From Clostridia bacterium (GTDB lineage: Bacteria > Bacillota > Clostridia > Oscillospirales > Acutalibacteraceae): a DNA stretch of 18,796 nucleotides. How positions within the stretch are numbered: position 1 is the stretch's first letter; the number at the start of each line of letters is the position of its first letter. Under the pieces are notes generated by a model. The model did no database searches and was not told where the DNA came from. It saw only the letters and a list, made by a program, of their open reading frames with translations. The translations under genes were made by a program, and so were the position numbers. Where the stretch lies: the NCBI GenBank assembly GCA_900755895.1, contig CAAEIG010000166.1:1-18796 (forward strand), in the 5' to 3' direction. Positions 7,026 through 14,721 of this stretch are shown here, piece by piece.

Positions 7026-7054
7026 AGTATAGCAGAGCCCCTCCCCATTTTCAA
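7026..7054 (-). promoter_or_regulatory. Sigma-A promoter for the DUF1622 gene
   Basis: On the minus strand, TTGAAA (complement of 7049-7054) and TATACT (complement of 7026-7031) are separated by 17 bases, with TG one base before the -10. It lies about 50 bases upstream of the TTG start. Confidence 0.75.
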
Positions 7055-7167
7055 CAGAACTTACAGGAAGGCCGGGGAATTACTTTCAGAATCAAACAGG
7101 ACCGCGATTAGAGTGCCCCGCAGCGGCGCAATTTGTGGAGGTTTATGGAGAAAGCCCAGGATTTTTG

Positions 7168-7196
7168 TTGACAGATATGTGAGGAGGATATAAAAT
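7168..7196 (+). promoter_or_regulatory. Sigma-A promoter for the small membrane protein gene
   Basis: TTGACA (7168-7173), a 17-base spacer and TAAAAT (7191-7196). TATAAA at 7189-7194 is an alternative -10 but would give a 15-base spacer. The interval 7055-7167 shows nothing else recognisable. Confidence 0.75.
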
Positions 7197-7234
7197 AAGA
7201 CCACCACTATGTGGGAAATGAGGAGGTAATCTTT

Positions 7235-7519
7235 ATGCAGAACAACACTGGTAAGAATTTTTCCATTGCGGCCCTAGTGTGCGGTATTCTGGGTATCGTA
7301 GGCTCTTTCATTCCGATTGTTAGCTACTTTACCCTGGTCCTGGCAATTTTGGGTATTGTCTTTGGCGTCAAGGGCCGGAAGATGGCTACTCCCGAAACCA
7401 AGGGTCTGGCCACTGCGGGCTTTGTGCTGGGCATCATCGGCGTGTGCTTCGCTGTCATCGGCGTGATCTGCGCCATCTGCGCAGTTGGCATGCTGGCTGC
7501 CATGGGCGCTGCCGCATAA
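7235..7519 (+). CDS. Small DUF4190-like membrane protein
   Basis: Encodes 94 residues, nearly all hydrophobic. Residues 9-45 form one or two helices rich in Gly and Ile (ALVCGILGIVGSFIPIV). A short charged turn, KGRKMATPETKG, precedes a second hydrophobic hairpin (LATAGFVLGIIGVCFAVIG and onward). The duplicated 'LA...GFVLGIIG' style with a basic loop between helices resembles DUF4190, a family of unknown function. The start is ATG 7235, with AGGAGG (7221-7226) eight bases upstream; a GTG at 7211 in the same frame lies before that site and is rejected. It has its own promoter and is followed by a terminator, so it is likely monocistronic apart from read-through into the lgt-like gene. Confidence 0.65.
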   Translation: MQNNTGKNFSIAALVCGILGIVGSFIPIVSYFTLVLAILGIVFGVKGRKMATPETKGLATAGFVLGIIGVCFAVIGVICAICAVGMLAAMGAAA

Positions 7520-7535
7520 GAGATCTGTCCATTTG

Positions 7536-7574
7536 TGCTATACGTTCCTCCTGGGGGACGTATAGCATTTTTTT
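7536..7574 (+). terminator. Terminator between the small membrane protein gene and the lgt-like gene
   Basis: TGCTATACGT (7536-7545) pairs perfectly with ACGTATAGCA (7558-7567), followed by seven Ts (7568-7574). The lgt-like ribosome site begins only seven bases later (7581). Confidence 0.85.
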
Positions 7575-7591
7575 GCGAAAAGGAGGGTGTC

Positions 7592-8425
7592 ATGATACCG
7601 CCATTTGAGATTTTGGGCAAGACTTTTGCCATTTATCCCCTCCTGGCCATGGTGGGGATTTTCGTAGCAGGTGGTTTTGCCTGCCGTCAGACTTCCCGGC
7701 GGGGTCTGGACGACAATGACATGATTGTCCTGCTGTTGGTGGCGGCTATCGGGGTTCTGGTGGGTTCCCACCTGCTCTATGCCCTGACCCATCCTTCTCT
7801 CACCTGGCAAGGGGTGCGGACCCTGTTCACGCAAGGGTTCACCCAGGACACCTGGACCCAGCTGATGGCCGCTTTTGGAGGCAGCGTCTTCTATGGGGGG
7901 TTACTGGGGGGGTGGGCAGCTGGGGGGATCTACGCCAAAAAGCGGGGCCTGTCTCCGGTGTTCCAGGACATTGCCGCAGTGGCCATTCCCCTGTTCCACG
8001 TCTTTGGGAGAGTGGGCTGCTTTTTGGGGGGCTGCTGTTATGGGATTGCGTGCCCTGTGGGATTTGTGTACACTCAAAACCCCATCCCCATGGCAAACGG
8101 CGTCCGGCGGTTCCCGGTGCAGCTGTTGGAGGCGGTGTTCTGCCTGGGGCTGTTCCTCTGGCTCTATCTCCAGCTGCGAAAGGGCAGAACAGGACTTCTT
8201 CCCCGGTACCTGTTCTGTTACAGTGTGGGCAGATTTTTTCTGGAATTTCTCCGGGGAGACGACTATCGGGGATTTTTGTGGGGATTTTCCACCTCCCAGT
8301 GGATCAGCATGCTGCTGGTGGCAGGGGTGGCGATCCATTGGACGGTTCAGGGAGTGCGATCCCGGTCCTTGGGGGAACGGGCTGAGGAAACGCTCACGGA
8401 TTCCCAGTCGGAAAAAGAGGCATAA
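7592..8425 (+). CDS. lgt: Prolipoprotein diacylglyceryl transferase-like protein
   Basis: Encodes 277 residues with about seven membrane segments. Lgt moves diacylglycerol from phosphatidylglycerol to the lipobox cysteine of prolipoproteins at the membrane. Family landmarks are GSHLLYAL (58-65), AFGGSVFYGGLLGG (94-107), FGRVGCFLGGCCYG (138-151) and GRFFLEFLRGD (213-223). Arg140 and Arg221 match the E. coli Arg143 and Arg239 positions. The position of E. coli His103 is Tyr101, and the usual NFxNGE segment reads CFLGGCC, so this is the cysteine-rich Lgt-like branch; its activity cannot be assumed. ATG 7592 is chosen because AGGAGGG (7581-7587) precedes it; an in-frame GTG at 7535 lies before the terminator hairpin. 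No separate promoter is seen. Two lipoproteins encoded in the window are potential substrates. Confidence 0.8.
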   Translation: MIPPFEILGKTFAIYPLLAMVGIFVAGGFACRQTSRRGLDDNDMIVLLLVAAIGVLVGSHLLYALTHPSLTWQGVRTLFTQGFTQDTWTQLMAAFGGSVFYGGLLGGWAAGGIYAKKRGLSPVFQDIAAVAIPLFHVFGRVGCFLGGCCYGIACPVGFVYTQNPIPMANGVRRFPVQLLEAVFCLGLFLWLYLQLRKGRTGLLPRYLFCYSVGRFFLEFLRGDDYRGFLWGFSTSQWISMLLVAGVAIHWTVQGVRSRSLGERAEETLTDSQSEKEA

Positions 8426-8457
8426 AAAAGGCTGTTGCCAAGGGCAACAGCCTTTTT
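8425..8457. terminator. Bidirectional terminator between the lgt-like and lipoprotein genes
   Basis: GGCTGTTGCC (8430-8439) pairs with GGCAACAGCC (8443-8452) around loop AAG. An A-run on the left and TTTTT on the right serve both convergent genes. Confidence 0.9.
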
Positions 8458-8479
8458 CGTTTGTTCTGCACGGGATCCG

Positions 8480-9103
8480 TTATCCCAGAGGCTCTGTGTC
8501 CACAGAGGGGAATTCCGGCATTTTCGCAGTGGCCTGGTAGACCTGCTGGCACAGATCCTTGGCCCGAGTGCGGTAGTACTCCACCACCTGCTGGGCGGCA
8601 GCCATGGGATCATCCGTGTTATCAGCCCGGATCTCCTCCACGGCGGCGTCCAAGCCGTCTTCCCAGGCGGTTTGCTCCTTCTGGAAGGTGGTCAGCTGAT
8701 CGCCGGTGAAGTTCTCCTCGCCGGCAGCAACGGCGTTTTCAATCAGCTGCTCCCACCGGCGGGCCGCATTGTCGTAGGCCTCCTGGATGGAGGCGTTGGA
8801 GGATGCGTAAGCCAGATCATCCTCCATCTGGCGGTCGATGGGATTGTTCTCAAAGATCTCCTCAAAGTCTCCGGCCGGTGTTACGGAGGGATCCGGGGAA
8901 ACCTCCGGTGTGGGCGAGGGACTGGGGCTGGGGGTCGGTGTGGGAGTGGGCGTCGGCGTGGGTGTGGGAGTGTTTTCCACAGCGCTTTCGGAAACTGTGG
9001 AAGAAGAACCCTCCTGCTGGGTGTTGAGGAACGAGCACCCTGCGGAGAATGTCAGCAGGGCGGCACACAGGCCCACTGCCAAAAGCTTTCCAAAACCTTT
9101 CAT
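8480..9103 (-). CDS. Secreted lipoprotein with a Thr/Ser-Pro linker
   Basis: Encodes 207 residues. A lipoprotein signal (KGFGKLLAVGLCAALLTF) ends at Cys23 in FSAGC, a slightly unusual lipobox with Ser at -3. A disordered linker follows, with alternating Thr-Pro and Ser-Pro at about residues 45-66, a cell-wall-spanning type. The C-terminal domain of about 120 residues is helical (SIQEAYDNAARRWEQLIENA, then TTFQKEQTAWEDGLDAAVEE and VVEYYRTRAKDLCQQ). Its spacing of Trp, Gln and a late Tyr-Arg recalls DUF1311/LprI-type lysozyme-inhibitor domains, but the match is weak. It lies 30 bases after the Nudix gene on the same strand, with AGGAG before the ATG, and is probably the last gene of that unit. 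Confidence 0.7.
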   Translation of the reverse strand: MKGFGKLLAVGLCAALLTFSAGCSFLNTQQEGSSSTVSESAVENTPTPTPTPTPTPTPSPSPSPTPEVSPDPSVTPAGDFEEIFENNPIDRQMEDDLAYASSNASIQEAYDNAARRWEQLIENAVAAGEENFTGDQLTTFQKEQTAWEDGLDAAVEEIRADNTDDPMAAAQQVVEYYRTRAKDLCQQVYQATAKMPEFPSVDTEPLG

Positions 9104-9133
9104 AGTGCTCTCCTTTCTCGCAGCCGGGGCGGA

Positions 9134-9676
9134 TCAGAGCAATCCCTTCTCCACCAGGGCGGCAGTCTTCAAAATCCCCACTTGTGTTTTGCTGTCGGGG
9201 ATTTCATTATTTAAGACCATTTCCACGGCTTTGTCAAGAGGGATGCGCAAAGGCTGGAGGAACTCATCCTCGTCCAGGTTCAGCTGACCGGACTCCTGAT
9301 CCACCCGGCAGGCCCACAGCCGGATGATCTCTCCGCAGTAGCCGGGGGTGGGGTACAGATTGCCCAGGGAGACGTAGTTTTTGCCGGTGGTGCCGGTTTC
9401 CTCCTGCTGCTCCCGCTTCATGGCCTCAAAGGGGTCCTCGCCGGGCTCCAGCTTGCCGGCGGGCAGCTCCAGGAGCACCTCCTTGTAGGGGCACCGGAAC
9501 TGCTTGACGAAAATCAGCTCGTTTGCCTGGGTGAGCACCGCCACGCACACCCCGCCGGGGTGGCTGACGATCTCCCGTTTGGCAACCATGCCGTTGTCCA
9601 GCTCCACATCGTCCACGTGGACCCGAATTAAATGACCGTCAAAGACGGTGGTGTCCTTCAGTGTTTTCTCGTTCAT
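9134..9676 (-). CDS. nudF: Nudix hydrolase, ADP-ribose pyrophosphatase type
   Basis: Encodes 180 residues. Enzymes of this type hydrolyse ADP-ribose to AMP and ribose 5-phosphate in the cytoplasm. The Nudix box occupies residues 74-95, with Gly74, Glu80, Arg88, Glu89, Glu92, Glu93 and Gly95 in place. The usual hydrophobic residue after Arg-Glu is Gln90. The FVKQFRCPYKEVLLELPAG segment before it and LGNLYPTPGYCGE after it are typical of the ADP-ribose subgroup. The start is ATG at 9676, because AGGAGG lies seven bases upstream; an ATG eight codons earlier has no site. It is the middle gene of a minus-strand set, 57 bases after the DUF1015 gene. Confidence 0.88.
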   Translation of the reverse strand: MNEKTLKDTTVFDGHLIRVHVDDVELDNGMVAKREIVSHPGGVCVAVLTQANELIFVKQFRCPYKEVLLELPAGKLEPGEDPFEAMKREQQEETGTTGKNYVSLGNLYPTPGYCGEIIRLWACRVDQESGQLNLDEDEFLQPLRIPLDKAVEMVLNNEIPDSKTQVGILKTAALVEKGLL

Positions 9677-9733
9677 GAGGATGCCTCCTAAGTGATGCAA
9701 AGTGTGATGATCTGTTTGAAACAGGCGTGTGAT

Positions 9734-11020
9734 TCACTCCTCCAGGGAGTTCATCACCAGGCCAGTGATGAGTTTGGGATAGAAGTAGGTGGATTTTTGG
9801 GGCATCTTCTCCCCGTTTTGTGCCACCTGACCGATCTCCCCCACCCTGGTGGGGTTCAACAGGAAGCAGCACTGGCTCTCCCCCTGCTCCACAGATTCCT
9901 CCGCCTCCTGAGCGGACCGGGTGTAGGTCAGGTTCTTCTGGTTTGCCATGTTCTCCTTGTCGATACCCAGCAGCCGCTCCAGCACCAGGCTGTGGAGGAT
10001 GGACACGTCCAGCTCCCGATAGGCCTGGCTCATGTCCGGCAGCAGCTGTTCCATCACCGCCGGGTCCTTCAGGGTCAGCACGGTCCAGCCCTTGCCGTCA
10101 AACAGGGCAAAGGCGTGCTTGCCCTCCCCATAGGCGGCGTCCAAGGCTGCCTGGCTCTCCTCTCGGGAGGAGGTTTCCTCCAGGGTGAAGTGCTCCTGGC
10201 AGGCTTCCTGCAAAGCGGCGCTGTCAAAGGTGGGCAGCCCCCGGACCAGCCGGTGGGTGGGAAACACCGTAAGCCCCGGGTCCTCCATGTCGGTGAGGGT
10301 CATCATCACGTAGTCCGCCCCGGGCAGGTAGGTCCCCTGCTCCCGGAGGGTGTCCCGGTAACGCAGAGCGGTCTCGTACCGGTGGTGACCGTCGGCAATA
10401 TAGAGCTTGCGGCCGGCAAAGTCCTCCCGTAGGGCGTCCAAAGCTTCCGTGTCGTTGACCACCCACAGCCGGTGGGTCACCAGGCCGTCGGAGAACTCAT
10501 ACCGGGGAGCGCAGGTCTCCTTCAAATGGAGCAGCCGCTGGCGGGTGGCCCCGGTCTCGTCGTGGTACAGGGAGTAGATGGAGCTGAAATTGCACCGGGT
10601 GGCTGTCATCAGCCGGAACCGGTCCTCCTTGGCTTTGGACAGGGTCTCCTCGTGGGGGAGCACCACCCCCTGGGAGAAGTCCGTCAGCCGCACCAGGCAC
10701 ACCAGCCCCAGCACGCTCCGGCGCTCTCCCTGGTCCACCCCGCTGAGGAACTCCTCCTCATACAGGTACATGCCCGGGTCCATGTCCAGGCGCAGAACGC
10801 CTTCCTGACGCCACCGGGTCAGGATCTCCGCAGCCTGGGCGTAGGGGTCCTCCCCCTCTCGGGGAAGTTCCAGCCGGATGAGGTTGTGCCCATTGCGGGA
10901 GAGGTACTCCTGCCGCTGAGCCTCGCTGATAATGTCGTAGGGCGGACAGGTCAGCTCGCCGATGGTGCCCGCTTTTTCCAAATCGTACCGCAGCGCCCGA
11001 AAGGGCCGGATCTCTGCCAT
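9734..11020 (-). CDS. DUF1015 family protein
   Basis: Encodes 428 residues, soluble, with no signal peptide. It shows the family hallmarks in order: CPPYDII near 25-31, VVLPHEETL at 119-127, and the strongly conserved IADGHHRYET at 208-217. Length is normal for the family. DUF1015 proteins are widespread in Clostridia; in some genomes they sit beside serine-biosynthesis genes, but that context is absent here and no reaction is established. The ATG start follows AGGAAGGG. It is the first gene of a minus-strand set with the Nudix and lipoprotein genes, expressed from a clear promoter at 11069-11097. Confidence 0.88.
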   Translation of the reverse strand: MAEIRPFRALRYDLEKAGTIGELTCPPYDIISEAQRQEYLSRNGHNLIRLELPREGEDPYAQAAEILTRWRQEGVLRLDMDPGMYLYEEEFLSGVDQGERRSVLGLVCLVRLTDFSQGVVLPHEETLSKAKEDRFRLMTATRCNFSSIYSLYHDETGATRQRLLHLKETCAPRYEFSDGLVTHRLWVVNDTEALDALREDFAGRKLYIADGHHRYETALRYRDTLREQGTYLPGADYVMMTLTDMEDPGLTVFPTHRLVRGLPTFDSAALQEACQEHFTLEETSSREESQAALDAAYGEGKHAFALFDGKGWTVLTLKDPAVMEQLLPDMSQAYRELDVSILHSLVLERLLGIDKENMANQKNLTYTRSAQEAEESVEQGESQCCFLLNPTRVGEIGQVAQNGEKMPQKSTYFYPKLITGLVMNSLEE

Positions 11021-11068
11021 TGTGTTCCCTTCCTTTCTTAACTGTGTGACGTAAAAGATGTTAGGTCT

Positions 11069-11097
11069 ATTTTAGCCTTTCCCCCGCCCCCCGTCAA
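11069..11097 (-). promoter_or_regulatory. Sigma-A promoter for the DUF1015-Nudix-lipoprotein unit
   Basis: On the minus strand, TTGACG (complement of 11092-11097) and TAAAAT (complement of 11069-11074) have a 17-base spacer that is very G-rich. It lies about 50 bases before the DUF1015 start. Confidence 0.75.
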
Positions 11098-11100
11098 CTG

Positions 11101-11215
11101 AAAAGGCGAAGCCCCGCCCCCAGGAACAGAAAAAAAGCAAAAGCAAAGCCATAAGGCTTTGAGGCATTCTCACTGAAAGGCGAAGAGTGGTCCAGAGGAC
11201 AACTCTTCGCCTTTC
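11101..11215. repeat. Two hairpins in the divergent promoter region
   Basis: CAAAGCC (11144-11150) pairs with GGCTTTG (11155-11161). A longer stem, 11175-11188 with 11202-11215, is 14 bp and perfect, and encloses GTCC-AGA-GGAC (11190-11200). AAAAGGCGAAG at 11101-11111 repeats the left arm of the long stem and could pair with its right arm instead. The hairpins lie between the DUF1015 promoter and the ABC promoter, not at a gene end. No gene is seen in 11021-11380. Confidence 0.6.
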
Positions 11216-11280
11216 CTTCACGCAGAATTCACAAAACTGGGATAAAATAAGGAAAACTGTGGTGCCAAAGTGGAAAACCC

Positions 11281-11309
11281 TTGCAAAAAGGGCCGATTTG
11301 CGGTACTAT
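11281..11309 (+). promoter_or_regulatory. Sigma-A promoter for the ABC-GldG operon
   Basis: TTGCAA (11281-11286), a 17-base spacer and TACTAT (11304-11309). It lies about 70 bases before the ATPase start and faces away from the DUF1015 promoter. Confidence 0.65.
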
Positions 11310-11380
11310 GGTAAAGTTAATGACGTCGCCCCAAAATGGGGATAGCAAGTGAAAAGACGGAAACAGGAGGAATCACGGAC

Positions 11381-12442
11381 ATGATAGAGGTCAAGAACCT
11401 CACCAAGCGCTACGGCCAGAACCTGGCGCTGGATCGCGTGAGTTTTAAGATCGAGGAGGGCACCATCGTTGGGTTCCTGGGGCCCAATGGTGCGGGCAAA
11501 TCTACAACCATGAACATCGTCACAGGGTATCTCTCCGCCACCTCCGGCGAGGTGCTGGTGTCTGGAAAGAACACCCTGGAAGAGCCCAATGAAGTGAAAA
11601 AGCAGATCGGCTACCTGCCCGAGCAGCCGCCCCTGTACATGGATATGACGGTGAAGGAGTACCTGAACTTCATGTACGACCTGAAAAAGGCCAAGCTTCC
11701 CCGGGAGCAGCATTTGAAGGAGATCTGCCAGCTGGTGCGCATTGAGAACGTGTACAACCGGCTGATCGGCAACCTGTCCAAGGGCTATAAACAGCGTGTG
11801 GGCATTGCCCAGGCGCTGATCGGCAACCCCCCGGTGCTGATTCTGGACGAGCCCACCGTGGGCTTGGACCCCAAGCAGATCATTGAGATCCGCACCCTGA
11901 TCAAGAATCTGGGCAAGAATCACACGGTGATCTTGAGCTCCCACATCCTGCCCGAGGTACAGGCTGTGTGCGAGCGAATCCTGGTGATCAACAACGGCCG
12001 GATCGTGGCCGACGGCGCCACCGATACCCTGGCCCATGACCTGTCCCCCGACCACCGGCTCATTCTGCGGGCCGAGGGTCCCGAGAAGGAGATGGTCCAT
12101 GCCCTGCAGACTGTGCCCGGCGTGGTGGACGCCTACTCCCTGGGCGAAAAGGAGAAGGGCGTGTTCGAGCTGAGCGTGGAATCTACCCCGGACAACGATA
12201 TTCGCCGGGATGTCTTTGCTCTCATGGCCCGGAAGGGTTGGCCCATGCTGGCATTGAAGAACACCGACCTGACCTTGGAGGACCTGTTCCTGCAGCTGAC
12301 CAGTTCCGATGCCTCCCTGGCCCAGCACCAGGAGGAGGATGACGAGGACCAGCATCTGGATCCCAAGGATCTGGACCTGGGAGAAGAGGCTGGGGAAGCC
12401 CCCCAAGAGACCGAATCTGAGAAAGGAGGGGATGAAGCATGA
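11381..12442 (+). CDS. ABC transporter ATP-binding protein, GldA-like
   Basis: Encodes 353 residues. It is the nucleotide-binding subunit that powers the membrane complex encoded by the next genes. It has Walker A GPNGAGKS (34-41), a Q-loop Gln82 in YLPEQPPLY, signature LSKGYKQ (132-138), Walker B VLILDEP (152-158) and H-loop His188 in LSSHIL. The signature LSKGYKQ replaces LSGGQ, which is normal for the GldA/ABC-2 branch. After the ATPase core there is a C-terminal domain (about 215-310), then a strongly acidic tail (EEDDEDQHLD and onward) that is not part of the core fold. The start is ATG 11381, ten bases after AGGAGG (11365-11370); ATG 11336 in the same frame lacks a site. Its stop overlaps the permease start by four bases (ATGA), indicating coupling. 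Confidence 0.9.
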   Translation: MIEVKNLTKRYGQNLALDRVSFKIEEGTIVGFLGPNGAGKSTTMNIVTGYLSATSGEVLVSGKNTLEEPNEVKKQIGYLPEQPPLYMDMTVKEYLNFMYDLKKAKLPREQHLKEICQLVRIENVYNRLIGNLSKGYKQRVGIAQALIGNPPVLILDEPTVGLDPKQIIEIRTLIKNLGKNHTVILSSHILPEVQAVCERILVINNGRIVADGATDTLAHDLSPDHRLILRAEGPEKEMVHALQTVPGVVDAYSLGEKEKGVFELSVESTPDNDIRRDVFALMARKGWPMLALKNTDLTLEDLFLQLTSSDASLAQHQEEDDEDQHLDPKDLDLGEEAGEAPQETESEKGGDEA

Positions 12443-13146
12443 TCGCCATCTTCAAGCGTGAAGTGCGCTCTTATTTCAGTTCCCCTGTGGGCTATGTATT
12501 CGTGGCGGCGCTGATGGCGCTGTATGGCTTCTACTATTACCAGGCCATGCTCACCAGCTCCTCCAGCTATATTTCTTACGTTTACTATTACATGTTCACC
12601 TTCAGCATGATGATCATTCCCATCATCACCATGCGTTCCATGACCGATGACCAGAAGAACAAAACCGACCAGGCTCTATTGACAGCGCCTGTGGGGGTGA
12701 CCTCCATTGTGCTGGGCAAGTTCTTCGCCTGCTGCTTTGTGTACTTTGTTGCGGTCACCCTGGGCGGTATTCTTCCCGCTGTGGTGATGAGCACCTTCTC
12801 CACCCCCTCCTGGGGCGAGATCATCGGCAACTACATCGGCGCCCTGCTCTACGGCGCTGCCATGATTTCCATTGGCGTGTTCATCTCCAGCTTGACCATC
12901 AGCCAGATCATTGCCGCTATCGGTACCTTTGTCATTTCCGTGGTGCTCATGTACCTGGATTCCCTGGCCCAGGCCATCTCCAACCAGGCCATCAGCACCG
13001 TGATTCAGTGGCTGTCCTTTAATGACCGCTACAGCACCTTTACCCAGGGCATGTTCAGCATTTCCAGCGTGATCTTCTTTGTCAGCGTGGCAGCAGTGTT
13101 CATCTTCCTCACCGCGCGCAAGGTGGAAAGCCGCCGCTGGAGCTAA
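12439..13146 (+). CDS. ABC-2 type permease
   Basis: Encodes 235 residues with six predicted membrane segments: about 17-36, 50-67, 88-112, 128-150, 155-176 and 209-229. It begins with FKREVRSYFSSPVGYVF, the cytoplasmic entry helix typical of GldF-like ABC-2 permeases. TMRSMTDDQKNKTDQALLTAPV is the usual cytoplasmic loop after helix 2. It should form the transmembrane pore driven by the preceding ATPase. It overlaps that gene by ATGA and is preceded by GGAGGGG. The substrate is not evident from sequence. Confidence 0.88.
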   Translation: MIAIFKREVRSYFSSPVGYVFVAALMALYGFYYYQAMLTSSSSYISYVYYYMFTFSMMIIPIITMRSMTDDQKNKTDQALLTAPVGVTSIVLGKFFACCFVYFVAVTLGGILPAVVMSTFSTPSWGEIIGNYIGALLYGAAMISIGVFISSLTISQIIAAIGTFVISVVLMYLDSLAQAISNQAISTVIQWLSFNDRYSTFTQGMFSISSVIFFVSVAAVFIFLTARKVESRRWS

Positions 13147-13164
13147 GAAGGAGGGCCGCAGATT

Positions 13165-14718
13165 ATGGAAACCAAACAGACTGAAGTCAACACTCAGACA
13201 CAGAATACCGGGGCCCCCAAGAAGGCTCCTAAGAAGTTCAAAAATCCCTTCCGTTCCAATAAATTCAAGCGGGGCGGCATGGCTACCCTGCTGACGGTGG
13301 TGTTCATCGCCATTGTGGTGGCCTTGAACGTGGTGGCCACTGCCCTCACCGACCGGTTCCCCTCCCTGGATATCGACATGACCGCTCAGGGCCTGAACAC
13401 CCTGTCCGATCAGGCCTTGGAGATTGCCAAGGGTGTGGAGCAGGAAACCACCATCTACCTCATCGGCACAGAAGAGGGCTACGACTCCAACCAGATCTAT
13501 GCCAGCTATGGCCTGGAGTACAGCCAGGTGGCCAACCTGGCCCGGCGTCTGGCAGAGGCCAACTCCAAGATCAAGGTGGAGTTTGTGGATCCGGACTCCA
13601 ACCCCGAGTTTGTCAGCCAGTATGCTGAGGACAACCTGACCACCGGTAAGGTGCTGGTGAAGACCGATACCCGCTATCGCGTCCTGACTGTGACGGACCT
13701 GTACTCCATTGAGCAGGACCAGACCACCGGCGCCACCAATTCCTACTCCATGGTGGACAGCGCCCTGGCCGGCGCTCTGGAAGTGGTGAACATGGACAAT
13801 GTGCCCATCTTCGCCATTGCCACCGGCCACGACGAGCTGCTGAACACCAGCAACATGGCCAGCTTTATCGGCATGATGGAGGACCAGAACTTTGAGGTGC
13901 AGGAAGTGGACCTGCTGACCCAGGACATTCCCGAAGGCACCCAGGTGCTGATGCTGCCCACTCCCACCACGGACTATTCCACCGAGGAGCTGGACAAGAT
14001 CCGCGCCTACCTGAATGACACCACCCAGGAGAATCCCCTGACCGTGCTGACCACCACCTATCCCACCCAGGGTGATATGCCCAACTTCGACGCCTTCTTG
14101 GAAGAGTGGGGCGTCCGTGTCCAGGAGGGCGTGGTGGCTGAAACCGACACCAACCAGATGGCCATTGCCGACGTCACCGCCGTGCTGGTGGATCACGACG
14201 AGGAATTCCTCTCTGGAAACACCTATGACCGCCTGGTGTCCTATTACAGCTCCCCCCTGGAGCTGCTCTTTGAGGCCAACAACAGTGTCTCCACCTATCC
14301 CCTGTGGACCACCAGCGATTCCGCTTACGTCCTCACCGAGGAGAACGCCAACACCGAGGACGAGGATCGTGCCACCAGCTCTCAGACCGTGGCCACCCTC
14401 TCCAGCAAGTATGTCCAGGTGAACGGTTCCTCCATGACCAGAAGCTTGTTGGTATTCGGTTCCTCCAACGTGTTCCTGGATAGCTTCATGAGCAATGCCT
14501 TCTCCGATGCCAGCTACGTCAAGGATGCGCTGCTGAACCTCACCGGCAACAGCGGCAGCTCCGTCAGCGTGGTCACCGAGCGTGTGCAGACCAATGAAAT
14601 GGATATCACTGCCACCCGCAGCACCATGGACTTCTGGGGCATTGTATTCATCGCCGGTATCCCGGTGGTGATCTTGGCGGCAGGCCTGGTGATCTTCCTG
14701 AAGAGGAGGCACCTGTAA
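13165..14718 (+). CDS. GldG family protein of an ABC complex
   Basis: Encodes 517 residues. A basic cytoplasmic N-terminus is followed by a membrane helix near 39-61. A large extracytoplasmic domain follows, opening with LDIDMTAQGLNTLSDQALEI, the signature of GldG/ABC-type accessory proteins. It includes a TYPTQGDMPNFDAFLEEWGV segment. The C-terminus has a second helix (FWGIVFIAGIPVVILAAGLV) and a basic end (KRRHL). GldG is known from gliding Bacteroidetes, but this family is broad in Firmicutes, where its role is unclear and gliding is not implied. It lies 18 bases after the permease with AAGGAGGG before the ATG, so it is in the same operon. Confidence 0.85.
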   Translation: METKQTEVNTQTQNTGAPKKAPKKFKNPFRSNKFKRGGMATLLTVVFIAIVVALNVVATALTDRFPSLDIDMTAQGLNTLSDQALEIAKGVEQETTIYLIGTEEGYDSNQIYASYGLEYSQVANLARRLAEANSKIKVEFVDPDSNPEFVSQYAEDNLTTGKVLVKTDTRYRVLTVTDLYSIEQDQTTGATNSYSMVDSALAGALEVVNMDNVPIFAIATGHDELLNTSNMASFIGMMEDQNFEVQEVDLLTQDIPEGTQVLMLPTPTTDYSTEELDKIRAYLNDTTQENPLTVLTTTYPTQGDMPNFDAFLEEWGVRVQEGVVAETDTNQMAIADVTAVLVDHDEEFLSGNTYDRLVSYYSSPLELLFEANNSVSTYPLWTTSDSAYVLTEENANTEDEDRATSSQTVATLSSKYVQVNGSSMTRSLLVFGSSNVFLDSFMSNAFSDASYVKDALLNLTGNSGSSVSVVTERVQTNEMDITATRSTMDFWGIVFIAGIPVVILAAGLVIFLKRRHL

Positions 14719-14721
14719 GGC

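Noticed and set aside
8925..8970. Tandem DNA repeat in the lipoprotein gene
   Set aside because: It encodes the Thr-Pro/Ser-Pro linker with mixed codons. This is common in secreted lipoproteins and not a separate element.
11336..11380. Upstream ATG as the start of the ABC ATPase
   Set aside because: It has no ribosome site, and the 15 extra residues precede the normal family N-terminus. AGGAGG fits ATG 11381.
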